Assembly: GCA_032716605.1 (NCBI GenBank)
Contig: CM064580.1
Coordinates: 30,548,684 to 30,612,683 of the forward strand
Origin: Paralithodes platypus
Lineage: Eukaryota; Arthropoda; Malacostraca; Decapoda; Lithodidae
DNA: 64,000 bases
Reading direction: 5' to 3'
Below are positions 1 to 12,200 of this stretch, in pieces (within the stretch, counting starts at the first letter, position 1; every line of letters begins with the position of its first letter). Below the pieces are notes generated by a model. It saw only the letters and a list, made by a program, of their open reading frames with translations. It searched no databases and had not been told where the DNA came from. The position numbers were made by a program, and so were the translations under genes.

Positions 1-1530
1 TAAGGTAGAACTTGTGGTAAAAATTAAGTGATAATTATTGGTGTGGCAAGTGGTTAAGTTGATGGGAGAGTGAATGGTGCGTGTTGTATTACAGTTAATA
101 ATATAGTAAACATGTATATCCTAACCAGCAAAGGCGGAGTCTTCTTTGAGATATTAAAAGCATAATTATTCCTGGCAAGGTAGCAAAGTATAGTATTATA
201 TAATATTATACATACAAAGAATACGAATCTCATAATTATATATGTCATTAAAAGGCAGACATTATTAAAGGGTATCGTATTAATATATATTAATCTAGTA
301 AACAATTATGTAGTAGAAGATTCCAAGGCAATGACCACATCAAGCCAATGCCACATCTGGGCTTATTTATGCATTTGGAACCTACTTACCATTGCTCTAA
401 CAACATCTAAATCATTGTTTCAATATATATTTCATATACGTTTTTAAATACAAAATATGTTAAAGATTAACGAGAGAACATTACTAAATAATTATATTCT
501 TGTTGTTTATCCTATTAAGCTGCCTGGCTGGAATGAGAGCAATATGGTATTTAAATTAAATATTACATCACTCAGCTACTGCACGGCGAATAGAAGATAT
601 GGAGAACCTTAAAATATTTTCCTTAAAAAGCTTTAAATGCATTTTGTCTTGGCGTTGCACAATATATAAACCATAATCAGGCATACAAAATTAATTAGAA
701 AAGAAACAACATGTTTCCATAGATATATCAACCCTGGATCACTATCGCTCCAAAAGTGAGATATTCATCTATCGCTGTTGCACATTTGCTACTGCCACTT
801 TAAAAATCCATATCTCCATAACCATTTGGTATTTTTCATTATCCTTCCTACACAACATTAATCTATCATTCCTTAGTATACTCTCAGGTTTAAGGTAAAA
901 GTAAGTTATTCTATCATATTTAATTAACACAATATATATAGCCACAATATATTCAAATGCCAGCATCAAATGTGAAAGTTTTGCAAAATTGGAAATATTT
1001 CCTATCAGGTTTCAGAGCCTCTAGTCCAGCATAGGCCTACCCTACCCAAACCAATATGGCCGATCCTGTTAGATTAGGCTTACATGCATATACGGTCGAT
1101 ATCATAGACCTAGTTACTATATATGGCTCACAATCTGCCTAAATATGCAGGTATTGCATAAACACAAAAGGTAATTACTTCCTATCGCGGTTGCACCAAT
1201 GCAACCGGAAAACTTGCTGAACTGGAGCTGGAGCGGCGTAGGTCTACTCACCATCGAGGCATGCCTCAGACTGCCCTGGCGCAGTCCGAGAACCAAGAGT
1301 TTGCCCGCCAGGGCTGAGTGGCATGAAAATAATCGTTTTTGCGCATGCGTTGGTTGCCCAAATGCACCCTTGATAGTGAACCAGGGTTAAGCTTTCTGTA
1401 ATTCGAATAAAATCTAGAATGAAATTAGTTTAGTATGATTTCAACGTCCTGTGCGTCACCCAGATTATCCAGTATAATGTGACCTAATTACTTGTAACTT
1501 TAACAACTCTAATTTTCATTTGCATTTACT
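1..1530. other. AT-rich stretch, no gene recognised
   Basis: Only short ORFs without recognisable domains occur here. A short piece near 118-160 (CCAGCAAAGG followed by GAGTC and a GA-rich segment) resembles one near 17427-17460, which suggests a dispersed repeat. Nothing else can be supported. Confidence 0.5.
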
Positions 1531-1537
1531 TTTATAG

Positions 1538-2515
1538 TTTTGGCTTCATATTTTGACAATATAGCGAATACGATACATTTAGTTTTATCAGTATTGATTT
1601 TAAGATTAAACTTTATAATTTCTTGCTTTATTAACCCTTTCCCTGCGGGTGACGTTCTGAAACGCATAGGAAATTTACAGCAATTTCCAGGCTTTAAAAG
1701 CCTGTAAAAGCAGTAGAAATCGAGTGTCAGTGAGCGGGAGCGTGAGGGACCTCCGTCCGACCCTCAGAGCAGCCAGCCGCTCACTGAGGGAGACTGTGGT
1801 CTCGCGCGGCTGTCTCGACAGTGTTGCCGAGCGAGTGAGAGCTAATAATTAGCGAGTTTTCCCGAATGTCTATGGCAACGCTGCGGGTGAACCCCGCCAC
1901 CTACGAAGCTCGTTCTGCTGTCATTTTGAAGCTATTTTCGCCTAGTTTTTGGCAGAATACAGTTAATTTAATGCAGATACTTGATTAATCATTCAGGAGT
2001 GCCTAAATATGCCATAAATAGCGCAAATAAGCCCGCAGAGAAAGGGTTAAGATGTACGTATTGATTTGCTAGGTCGTCTGCATATGCCAACGCATTCACT
2101 CTAGATATTCTTAAGCGACAACATTTCTCCATGCTTGTAAAATTATTTTGTACATTATCTATAAATATTTAAAACAACAATGGTGTTAGAATTCCACGCT
2201 GCTTAACACCTTGGTTAATTAAAGTAAACTTTCCTTTATAACCATTCCATAATACCCTCCTTGATTGATTCCTAAAATAGTGCATAATAATGAGGACAAT
2301 ATCTGGACATCTACCTCTTGATATTAAAAGATTACCCAAGACAAATTAATAATTTACCCTATCAAAGGCATTGGATAGGTCCATGAGCGTTGTATAAACT
2401 CTGTCTCCATCACATACTGTATATATGATTTAACGGTTTCCTTTAAGTTTTCAAGCATCGATGTATAGACGCCCTTCTTGAAGCCACATAACATGTCTTT
2501 GAAAATAACCTTATC
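1538..2515 (-). pseudogene. LINE reverse transcriptase fragment, split by a MITE
   Basis: On the minus strand the segment 2515-2054 translates, with stops and frame changes, into a non-LTR reverse transcriptase core. It shows a GFKKG-like block, an LKETV-like block, motif A (MDLSNAFDRVN), the palm block GVKQRGILTPLLF and the catalytic YADD box at about 2085-2074. The next RT block (KINTDKTKCIVF) lies beyond the MITE at about 1602-1567. The two halves meet at the MITE target with a one-base frame offset. It is a dead, partial copy with no endonuclease or 3' end visible. The clade is not determined. Confidence 0.75.
1631..2050. mobile_element. TTAA-flanked MITE (family M1), 420 bp
   Basis: Both ends carry TTAA followed by inverted CCCTTT(C/T)CCTGCGGG-type termini: TTAACCCTTTCCCTGCGGG at 1631 against the reverse complement of the right end, TTAACCCTTTCTCTGCGGG. 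There is no transposase ORF. TTAA duplication with termini starting CCC is the hallmark of piggyBac-type cut-and-paste elements, so this is inferred to be a non-autonomous piggyBac-like MITE. It interrupts an antisense LINE RT. A diverged relative lies at 62772-63117. Confidence 0.8.
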
Positions 2516-2648
2516 TTACAAAACAGTAAATTAATGTATTTTAATTTTAGTATGCATGACGACTGCTTGACTGGACATTAATTAGTTAAATCTGTTAAGT
2601 TATCACTATGAATTTTGAGAATCGGGCATAGGTCTCCTCTTAGCAGCA

Positions 2649-4440
2649 TGTGACGTCTACCAGCGTTGGCAGAATCGCCTCTCGTTAGCCACTAGCGCTC
2701 GCCAGGGACATCGAAATGGGCTACAGTTATCAGAGAATGTTGTTCTTTCTTTCCTAGTAATCGCATTGTCACAGACAGTCCAGTGGTGGTCTTTGTTGTC
2801 GTCTGTGACAACGGGTTATATTTTATATCAACAGTAGTGATGATAGTACCAGCGTGTGAATGAGAAAGACTTTCAGAGCGAGAAGGTAGTGAGTGTCTGT
2901 AGGTGCGGGTGCATTCCTGCCTCTCGCTCGCCATTGGACGGCGTGTCTTGCTGTGTCACGTGACACCTGCTGTCTTGTGACGTCTCGGCCCGTGATTGGC
3001 CGACCATCGCGCCTTTGCGGGCTCCTGTGTAACTTGCCTCCTCCATGAGGGTCCCCAGGAGCTGTCCTCATCAGGACAGGCTTGGCGCGCATGCTTCTAA
3101 CATCCCTTTGCATACTCTCCCCCGATCACCACCTTTATCACTGTTTCTCTCACTCGATTCTCTCTTTCCATACTCTAACCTTTATTAACTGCACAACACT
3201 CCCCTTGGGTTCTGCATACGGTTTTCATAGCCGGCCCATTGTATTGCATGCGCCGTCCTCAGAGATATTTACATGTACTTAGAATAGGTTTGAGGGTTCT
3301 TGGTTAGTATAGGTTAAGAACTTTGTGTGTCTCCATTATTGATTTAGTGTTTCTGCTCTTTTATTTAATGCTAGACTGGGATAAGGTAACTGTAGTCGTT
3401 GTCTCCGATGTGTGTACGGTTTGCTTATACCTACACGACATCGACCGGTCCTGTGGTAGCCTGGGTTGTCTTTTCGGTTGCGTCCTTTGCGAGTGCAGCA
3501 TTGTGTTGACTGAGGGTTTTGGCCTGTACCAGTTCCACACTTTGCTGCCTCTTTGCTTGTCTTTAGAGGGTCGCCAGGATAGAACCAGATACTTGTGATC
3601 TGGATCTATCGAGAGAGCACCCTAGTCAATTAACGTAACTTAAAGGATGCAGTCTTAAGGACATCGCTAGGCTACGAGCCTGTCTTGCTCTACCCCAGTT
3701 CCTTACCTAGAGTATCCCAGCTAGACATTATTAATCGAGTAGACACTTGTTAGTATTTAATATAAGCTCTTTGATATGTACGCATTATTATTCACAGCAT
3801 TTATTAGTCTAGGTTGTTGTTGAGCCGCACAACCATAGCAGACTGTTTCATTGATGAGGAAGTACTTCTTTTAGTGTCGAGCATTGCTACCGTTGCGCAT
3901 TTATAGTATTCTCGTGTCAGTTAACATTATATGTCCTATCTTTTTGTGTATTCGATTTACACGTGTGGTGTCCTGCCTCCTGCCTTTATATAGTTCAAGA
4001 TCAGTACGAGCATCTTATGAGCATCAGACTTTCTTCAGAAGTTTCCAGGTCTATGCTGTAGGACTATACTTCACTTTCTTTCAGATAGGAGTGAAGCGTT
4101 TATTGTTGTTTAGAGTAACTGTATTGAAGCATCTTTTTATTGTATTAAATCTTGCAGTGATTTAATTGATCTTTCCATAGATTCCTTTTTATGCATTTTA
4201 ACGTAACTTGCATCTTGTTTGTTATCAGGCTATACCAGTGTCGGTTAGCCTGAAGTAGAGTACATTTATGCCCAGTTAAGGATACCCCGCTATTGCAGAT
4301 TAACCCTGGAGGGTATAGGTATTTTGTTCGCCGGCATATAAGTTCAAGGGTTTGGATCTAGCATACCATTGTTGCATAGTGCCCTATTACTAGTCCAATC
4401 ATTGAGTGCCCTTGTTTTATTCGTAGTCCCGGTCGTAACA
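2649..4440 (+). repeat. 5' LTR of Ty3/gypsy element A
   Basis: It starts TGTGACGTC and ends CGTAACA just before TGGCGACC, so it has TG...CA termini and is about 1.79 kb. Its first 333 bases (2649-2981) recur at 8874-9206 with no net length change and about nine differences by eye, which defines the LTR pair. U3-like features include inverted CCAAT boxes (CCATTGG near 2931, GATTGGCC near 2994) and a TGACGTC/CACGTG-rich stretch. The 3' end could also be 4482 or 4524, because the end is repeated in tandem. Confidence 0.85.
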
Positions 4441-4536
4441 AATGGCGACCTTGCCTAGTATCTTATCTTAGTCGTCATAACAAATGGTGACCTTACCTAG
4501 TATCTTATCTTAGTCGTCATAACAAATGGCGACCTT
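4437..4536 (+). repeat. 42-bp tandem repeat spanning LTR end and primer-binding site
   Basis: The segment beginning AACAAATGGCGACCTT repeats with a 42-base period, so LTR-end plus primer-site sequence occurs three times (LTR-like ends at 4440, 4482 and 4524). The middle copy reads TGGTGACC, the outer two TGGCGACC. TGGCGACC resembles the tRNA-Arg primer site of 412/mdg1-type elements (family knowledge). Confidence 0.75.
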
Positions 4537-4729
4537 AGTCTAGGATTTAGTGAACTAAGAAATAATTGCAGGATTTTTGGACATTTGTTTTTGAGGAATA
4601 TTTTGGACACGTGGGATTTTTTGGCAACATAGTATAGCACTTGAGTTGTCTTCAAGCATTTTTTGAGTGAATAGTGCTACATGAGAGTTTAGGTACTTCC
4701 TTTTTGTTTATAAACGTTGAGGATTTCCG

Positions 4730-6475
4730 GTGAACACTATGTCGAACGACGGATCAGTGCACAGTGAGGACACAGTACGGGAAGCAGGCTCTGAGGTGCA
4801 GAAGCTGGGTTTGTTAGATGGCATTAGAGTAGTAACTAGTGAGGAGGATGCAAGGAATTTTCTGGAGATGCCTATTACTGTTGACCGGATATCGGGGATT
4901 GATCGGTATGGTCTCCAGTGTTTGGCCACGGTCATGGGCCATGTTGGCACTAGCAGCATGCCGAGAAGTGACCTGGTGGCATGTGTGCTGGGCGGGGTGC
5001 GTGGTGCACAGGGTGGAGCGGGTGCTTTGGCACCTTCGGCCAAGCCCCCCTCCACTCTACTCCCATCATGCCCTCTAGAACACCGTATCCGAGTACGTTC
5101 CCGCAGGCCGATAGTCACTGGCAGCGTGGTTTGCCCCTGGGTGGATCACTGGGTGGGTCTCCAATTGTTGCATCTCCTCCTCCTCAAGGTTTAACTTCAG
5201 ATATGCTCTTCCACCTTGAGATGGCTAAGCTTAAGATTCAGGCTGAGGAGAGAAAGGCTGAGCTTCAGGTTGAGACTACGAAGTACTGTGCACACGTAGA
5301 GCTTGAGAAGTCTCGGGTGGAGTCGACAGGGCAGCGTCTCAGTTCTGGGAATCGAGGTCTTGATCAGTCTTTATCGCACCTTCTTAAGTTAGTCCCTGCA
5401 TTTTACGAGTCGGGTGTCACCGAGTTTTTCCTGCGTTTTGAGAAGAAGTGCCGGGAGCACCAATGGCCCGAGGTTAAGTGGGCAGCCCTTGTTTCCTCTA
5501 GGTTGGTTGGCAAAGGACTCAAGGCATATGATGCGTTACCCTTGGAGTCTTGCATCGATTATGAGGTATTGAAGGAAGCTGTTCTGCGGGCGTACGAGTT
5601 ACAACCAGAGACATATAGGTTGAAGTTTCGGGGTGTTACGAAGGGTCGTGAGTGCACTTTTCTAGAACATGCCCGGGAACTGTCTGATGCTTTGAGAAAT
5701 TGGCTTAGGTCAGAGAAGGTGACGACATTCGAAGAGCTTGACCAGTTATTCCTTCTAGAGCAATTTTTTAAATGCACAGGCGGCGACCTGACTTTGAACC
5801 TCAAAGAGAAACATCCTAAAACTCTATAAGCGGCAGCTGAGTTGGCTGACCTGAGATTATCGCTGATTCGTGGGTGCGGGTCTGCACAACGGACCAATGC
5901 AGTTAACAAGGGGCGCAACACTCCACCCCCCCCGAGTCAGTGATGCAACATTTAATAACAAAAGTAATAGCAATGATACTAATTTTGATCACAAACCAAA
6001 AACCGTCCCGTTTAAGAAAGGTCAGGGTCCTTCCCCACCTCAGGGGAAGTCCAAGGGTGAAGTAGAGTGTTTTAAGTGTCATAAAAAGGGGCATTTTGCA
6101 TGTTCCTGCCCTAGTAACCAACCTACAGCAGTCGTGTCTTTGGCTAGCAACATTGGGGTGTCTCTGAGGTCTTCTGCATTTACCCGGGGTGATATGTCAG
6201 ATGCGGGGGCACAGCCAGTGAAGCAGTGTCCGGAAGGCTCGAAACCTGTCCGCGATGCTTTTTGCGACCATAGAGGGCGTGGCTGCGTGAGTTGGGCTGG
6301 TTGCCAGCATGGGTTGGAGTTGTTGCGTGATACAGGTGCATCCCAGACTCTGATGAAAAACTTTACAGGCCAACCTATAAACGCGGCACGGGTAGTTGTG
6401 GTGCAGGGTATTAATGCTACACGGTCATACCCGTTGGTTCGAGTGGAGCTGGAGGTTGATGGTGTGACATGAGGG
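4730..6475 (+). pseudogene. Element A gag and protease, frameshifted
   Basis: Three overlapping reading frames form a decayed gag-PR. The N-terminal gag is in 4730-5194. Capsid, in 4981-5829, has a coiled E/K-rich segment and then a gypsy-type core (EFFLRFEKKCREHQWP... and AYELQPETYRLKFRG). A TAA sits where the capsid frame should run on (5827-5829). The nucleocapsid in 5870-6472 has one CCHC knuckle (CFKCHKKGHFACSC, C-x2-C-x4-H-x4-C) at about 6068-6109. The aspartic protease active site (LLRDTGAS) lies at about 6322-6345. A TGA at 6470-6472 interrupts the protease, whose tail (a CNDL-like block) continues in frame. At least two frameshifts and two nonsense codons make it non-functional. Confidence 0.85.
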
Positions 6476-8520
6476 ATAGATGTTGGAATCATAGAGAAAC
6501 TGCCAGTAGAGGGCGTCGACCTTGTTCTCTGCAACGATTTGCGGTGCCTACTTCTGAGGTTCCACCCTTAGTCGTTGCCGAGAAGGCGGCCGACGTGAGT
6601 AGGGAGGGGCAGGAGTTGGTCGAGAGGTGTCAATTACAGCAGATGGCGTGTGTTGTCACCCTATCTCGTGCATCTAAGGTGTCACAGCCTATTCCTCAGT
6701 CTCTAGACCAGCGGAGGAACGGTCGGAAGGAGGAAGCTAAAGTTGGGAGAAGTTTTGTGAGTTTTGATCCAGCGGCTCTTCTTGGCGACTTAGTATTAGC
6801 ACCAATGTTTTGGTCCGGAGTGGCCCCAGAACCTGTCACACTTGGTGAGGAGGTAGGGCATGAGAAAACTCTGAGACAGCAACGTTACACACTTAAGCAA
6901 GATAGGATCGAACAGTCCAGTATCGGGGGAAGCCATAAGTTGCTCCGGGAGCATTTAGATATATTGGCTCCTTCGGATACCTGTCGGCTGCAGATAGATG
7001 ATCCTGAGCTTCAGAAGTGTAGTAACAGTGCGATTGAACTCGAGGACGGGGAAGCATGTCATGTGAACCTGTTAAAGGAGTTTGTGAGGCAACCACCTGA
7101 GCAGCCTACTGTCCCTGTGTTGGTCTGCAGCAGCCAAGGTGGAGAAGGAGTGGGGGGCATTGGGGCACAGGTAGAGGAAAGTTGGGATTGTCATGTCTCG
7201 GCGGAGCAGTGGGCGGGGGACACGAGCCAGGTGGCTGTGGAAGCGCTAGAGCACCTGCCTGAGCAGCAGTGTGCAGCGCTCCAGCACCCGCTCGGTTCAT
7301 ACCCCACTGTTTGTGCCGAGCACCCAGGCCTCACAACTCATGCAGTGCACGATGTTCCGCTGACAGGTCACTTGAGTGTGAGTAGACCGTTGGCCTCGTT
7401 GTTTCAGTGGTTCAAGGTGGGCGACGAGGCTTTGGCATGGTTGTCAGGTCAGGGTCGACCCATGGCTGCCAAGGGTAGTGGTCAGAATCAGGACATTGAG
7501 CAGATTGGTGAGGTTGGCTGTGGAGTGGATGTGCCCAGTCGTCGCATAGCCTCCCAATGCTGCTCTAGTATTATGCAACAGCCCTACCATAGACCGACTG
7601 TATCTGGCCATGTCGCTGAAGGCGGTGATGCTGCGCAGGCAGATGTAGTCGCAAGGAATGCGGGGGTGCGCATGTACGGTATCGGCGGGGAAGCCTTAGC
7701 AATTATGAACTGTGGGAGTGACTGCACAGGTGGTACAGATTGTCCCTCTCATGACCTGGCTGTTCTAGGGACAAAGGTGGAGAAGGAGGGAGACCATAGT
7801 GTAGAAACTGCGGTCTCGGCTGGGTTGTGGGAGGGCAATGAGCATGTTGTTCGTCAAGATAAGTTGCAACCTCTTGTTCCTAAGCGTCAAGAGAAGTTGT
7901 TTACTAGGCTGTGGCAGTACATCCGCATGGTTGTTCATTCTCCAGGCCTGATTTATGGGGTAGAATCCGACATGGAGGCTGGAGACAGTGCAAGGCTCAA
8001 ATTGGCTCCCTACCGTATAAATCCTGCTCGACAGCCTGTGGTGAAAGCAGAGCTGGACTACATGTGGACGAAGGGTCTGAGGGATAAGGGATATCGTGAG
8101 TGGTCGTTGCCTGTAACTTTGCAACCTGTGTTAAGTGGCAAGATCAGTGTGTGTGTTGATTGCAAGAGTGTGTGAGCATTATCCCTGACAGACGCCTATA
8201 CCTTATCCAGAGTTGACTATCCCATAGACCGCATCGGGACTGCATCGCTTATCACGAAGGTAGAACTAGTGAAAGGATATTGGCAGGTCCCGTTGCCGGA
8301 GCGAGCGAAGAGAAGTGCCAGTCTTGTGATGAACTGGGCAGTTTATCAGCGCCAGGTGTTGATTTGCTGCCGGAACACAAGTTGGATGTGTGGCATGTTA
8401 AGGGCGCTGATAATGTTGTGGCTGATTGTTTGTCACGGGAGGGTACGCTTCAAGGAGAACCCTCGCCGTTCAGTCAGTGTGTGTTTGAGAGTAGAGAAAA
8501 ACCAGGCTTGCCCCTGTAGA
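6469..8520 (+). pseudogene. Element A pol remnant: integrase tail, RT start, RNase H end
   Basis: A long open frame (6469-8175) contains CHVNLLKEFV at 7054-7086, which matches the extreme C-terminus of gypsy integrases. It is followed by a pre-RT linker (HLPEQQ...HAVHDVPLTG, 7246-7370). After about 500 bases of unassigned sequence comes a second pre-RT linker and RT N-terminus (DMEAGDSARLKLAPYRINP, about 7969-8025). RT then breaks at the TGA at 8173-8175, resumes near 8200 to the GYWQVPL block (8274-8294), and jumps straight to the RNase H end (HVKGADNVVADCLSRE, 8394-8441). The catalytic YxDD, most of RNase H, and the integrase core are missing. RNase H is the last domain before the 3' LTR. 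Confidence 0.75.
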
Positions 8521-8865
8521 GCAGCCGTCAAAAACAGCATTAAAATTAAATAAAAAATCACATAAAAACTCTTTCTTTTTTATAGTTAATTGTAAGTTGC
8601 CAATGTTATAGCTAAAGTCCTAAGTTGAACCTGTCTTTCACTTAGTAGGCTGGGCTCTGTGAAGCTCGCTCAGGGAGCATAGCAGGCTAAATTATACTAT
8701 TGTGTTGGGGAGGGGTTGTAAGATTTTCTTTATGCTAATATGTTGTTTTATTTAAGATTGAGCTTTGCATTTCATTTCTGGTGGAGTGGCTAGGTGTGGC
8801 GGGTCTTGTCGGCATTCTGCCTTGTCAGATATGGTGCTCGCCTAATGTTGAGCATCCCATATCTT

Positions 8866-8873
8866 GGGCGGGG
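8866..8873 (+). promoter_or_regulatory. Polypurine tract of element A
   Basis: GGGCGGGG immediately precedes the 3' LTR start TGTGACG. This is the expected place and composition for the plus-strand primer, though it is short and carries one C. Confidence 0.5.
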
Positions 8874-9206
8874 TGTGACGTCTACCAGCGTTGGCAGAAT
8901 CGCCTCTCCTTAGCCACTAGCGCTCGCCAGAGACATCGAAATGGGCTACAATTATCAGAGAATGTTGTTCATTCTTTCCTAGTAATCGCATTGTCACAGA
9001 CAGTCCAGTGGTGGTCTTTGTTTTCGTCTGTGACAACGGGTTATATTTTATATCAACAGTAGTGATGATAGTACCAGCGTGTGAATGAGAAAGACTTTCA
9101 GAGCGAGAAGGTAGTGAGTGTCTGTAGGTGCGGGTGCATTCCTGCCTCTCGCTCGTTATTGGACGGCGTGTCTTGCTGTGTCATGTGACACCTGCAGTCT
9201 TGTGAC
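8874..9206 (+). repeat. Truncated 3' LTR of element A
   Basis: It matches 2649-2981 over its whole 333 bases. Homology stops abruptly after CTTGTGAC at 9206, where gag sequence of element B begins. About 1.45 kb of the LTR is missing, so either a deletion or an insertion-mediated recombination joined A to B. Confidence 0.85.
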
Positions 9207-12200
9207 TGATTTTAAGGGTCTGAAAGAGTTAATCTTGCTTGAGAACTTCCTATGGAAGGTAGATTCATCAGTAGCCTATCATTTGAGAGGGAAAAAGGTA
9301 GAAACTCTTGCCGAAGCTGCAGACATGGCTGATACGTATGTACTAAACAACAAATTTTGTGGGAAAAAGCCCTATGATAATAATAAGTTCTCCAATCACA
9401 AATCTGATAAATCTAGTCACTCGCAAAAACCTGTAACGTCTCTCCATGTAAGCCAAACTAAAAATGCTCCCCCAACTAAGAATGTGACTCCTGGTAATGG
9501 TAACAGAGGTGGGGCCCAAACCAATAATAATAATGCTTACAAGGGGAATGTATCCCAGAAAGTGTGTACCTATTGTGGCAAGAGAGGCCACTTAGCTTAT
9601 CAATGTTGGGCCAAGGAGAGAGCCGAGAAACCACGACAGACAGTAGCCGCAGTAACTGCCTCCCCAAATAACCAAAACCACCCAAATGTGCCTTTGAAGC
9701 CGGACTCCCGACCGCAGGAGTACCTAGCTAACGTAAATCAGACAGGAAATGATGTAGTAGCGTGTGTGGTACAACCCGCAAGGGTTAAGCCTGTCTTAGT
9801 GTCTCCATCAGTTCAGGATAGCTACCGTCCCTTTATTTCACCTGGCTGTGTGACAATAAATGGTTGTGTACATGAGGTAAAAATCTTAAGAGATACTGGT
9901 TCTACTAGCACCCTCATGGTGAATCCTTATTCTGAATGCCCAACTGGCGAATCAGTAATAATGAGAGGTGCTGGAGGTCAATTTTCTGCTAACTTGGTGA
10001 ATGGTGAGATTGAGTGTGATTTGCTGAAGGGTGAAGCCTGTATAGCTTTGTGTAGGCCTCAGGACATCCCTGTGCCTGGGGTAACACTCCTTTTGGGGAA
10101 TGATGTGGCTGGTGAGAGGGTCCGACCAGACCCCATTTTGTCACTTTCCCCTGTTGACGAGCCACTGACCGGTGAGCTCGAGAAGGATATGCCAAAGGTT
10201 TTCCCAGTGTGTGCTGTCACTCGATCTATGGCCCAAGTAGCAGTTCCCTCAGATATAATTGTACCAACTGTGAAGGTAGATAAAAGGGATGAAAGAGTAG
10301 TGAATGATGCTCTAACTGTGCCTGATGCGGAGACTGAAGTAGATCTGTCTGACACCTTTATGGCTAACCTTGAGCCAAATGATCATGATACCCCTCCTAA
10401 TTGTCCTAGTGGCCTGGTAGAGTTGCAGCGAGATGACAGTGAGTGTAAGGAGTTAGCTGCCAGTGCCGTGAGTGAAGAGGAGAGTGAGAAGGAGAAGGGT
10501 GAATGTTTTTATATGAAGAAAGGAGCTTTGTGGCGTAGGTGGAGACCGCCACATAGACCTATTGATGACGGGGCATAGGGCGTACATCAGGTAGTAGTTC
10601 CTAAACCTTGACGTACAGATATACTAGACATGGCCTATAGTATACCCTTAGCAGGGCACCTAGGTGTGAGGAAAACCTTAGATTGCATAAGAGCCCACTT
10701 TCACTGGCCAGGAATGCGTGCAGATGTAGTGGAGTACTGTAGAGTGTGTCACACCTGCCAGATGACAGGAAAACCTAATCAAAATGTACCTACTCTGGTG
10801 CCCTTACCAGTGTTCGAGAACCCTTTCACTCGGGTGGTAGTGGATATCGTTGGCCCATTGCCAAAGACATCCCAGGCACATATATATTTGTTAACTATAA
10901 TGGACATGGCAACTCGATACCCAGAGTTATACCTTTAAGAAATACTTCAGCCCAAACAGTTATTAAGGAACTGCTCAAATTCTTCACCAGAATGGGTTTC
11001 CCCCATGAGGTGCAGAGTGATTAAGGTACTAATTTCACTTCCAATGTATTTCAGCAGTCCCTGAAGGAATTGGGTATCGACCATGTGAAGTCCAGCTCCT
11101 ACCACCCAGAGAGTCAAGGGGTCCTCAAACGATACCATCAAACTCTAAAGTCTATGTTAAGAAAATATTGTGAGGAAACTGGAGGTGATTGGGACAAGGG
11201 GGTACCTTTTCTGTTGTTTGCCACCCGTGAGGTTCCAACTGAATCTCTGGGTTTCTCACCCAATGAACTAGTTTTCGGTCACCAGGTACGTGTCCCTTTG
11301 CAGCTATTGCAGGACAGCCTAGTTGGTCAGGAAGGGAACCAAAATCTTCTCAGGTATGTGTCAGAGTTCAAAACCCGGCTGAGATCCTCGTGCGAGTTTG
11401 CAGCACAAAATCTAAGAGTGGCTAAAGACACCATGAAAGTATGGTACGATAAAAGAGCCTGTGTGAGAGAGTTTCAGCCCAGTGATGAAGTCTTGGTTCT
11501 CATTCCCCTTTTCGGCCAACCTTTATCAGGAAAATTCAGAGGACCATATAAAGTAGTAAAAAGGGTGAGTGTTACTGACTACTTAGTGGCTACCCCAGAC
11601 AGGAGGAAGCCTAAGCAAGTATTTCACATAAATATGTTAAGACCCTATCATAGGTCCCCTGACTCCTCTCCTCCAGATTCTCCTACTGTGGCAGTAATAA
11701 GGACCTGTGGACATCCTGGTGCGGGTGATGTTTGTAGTCCTTACCCACAGATCCCGCAGCAGACTGTCCCAGATCCTGAAGGTATCGATTTTGACTTGTC
11801 TTGTGGTCTATCCAACTTTAAATATAATTCAGTAGCATAGGGGGAATTACCAACTAAATTATGTCATCTTCCCTCAGAGAAAGCTAACGAGCTAATCAAT
11901 GTTTTATCACAGTCTCCCAGTGTGTTCCGTAATACTCCAGGGTCACCTCATTGGCCTTGCATGACATAGATGTCGGGGATGCAGCACCCATCAAACTATC
12001 CCCATACCGTGTCTCACCACAGCGCAGGAGTATTCTGCAAGTTGAATTAGATTTCATGTTGTCCAACGCCATAATTACTAGAGCCTTAAGCCAGTGGAGT
12101 AGTCCGGTCACACTTGTGCCTAAGCCAGACGGGAGTTATAGATTTTGTATGGACTACAGACAAGTCAATGCCGTAACAAAGAATGATACTTATCCACTGC

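Noticed and set aside
3082..4165. Several 60-90 codon ORFs in this region
   Set aside because: They lie inside the 5' LTR of element A and have no domain.
9118..9206. Start codon and N-terminus of a gag protein at 9118
   Set aside because: These bases are 3' LTR of element A; the frame continues into element B gag only by chance.
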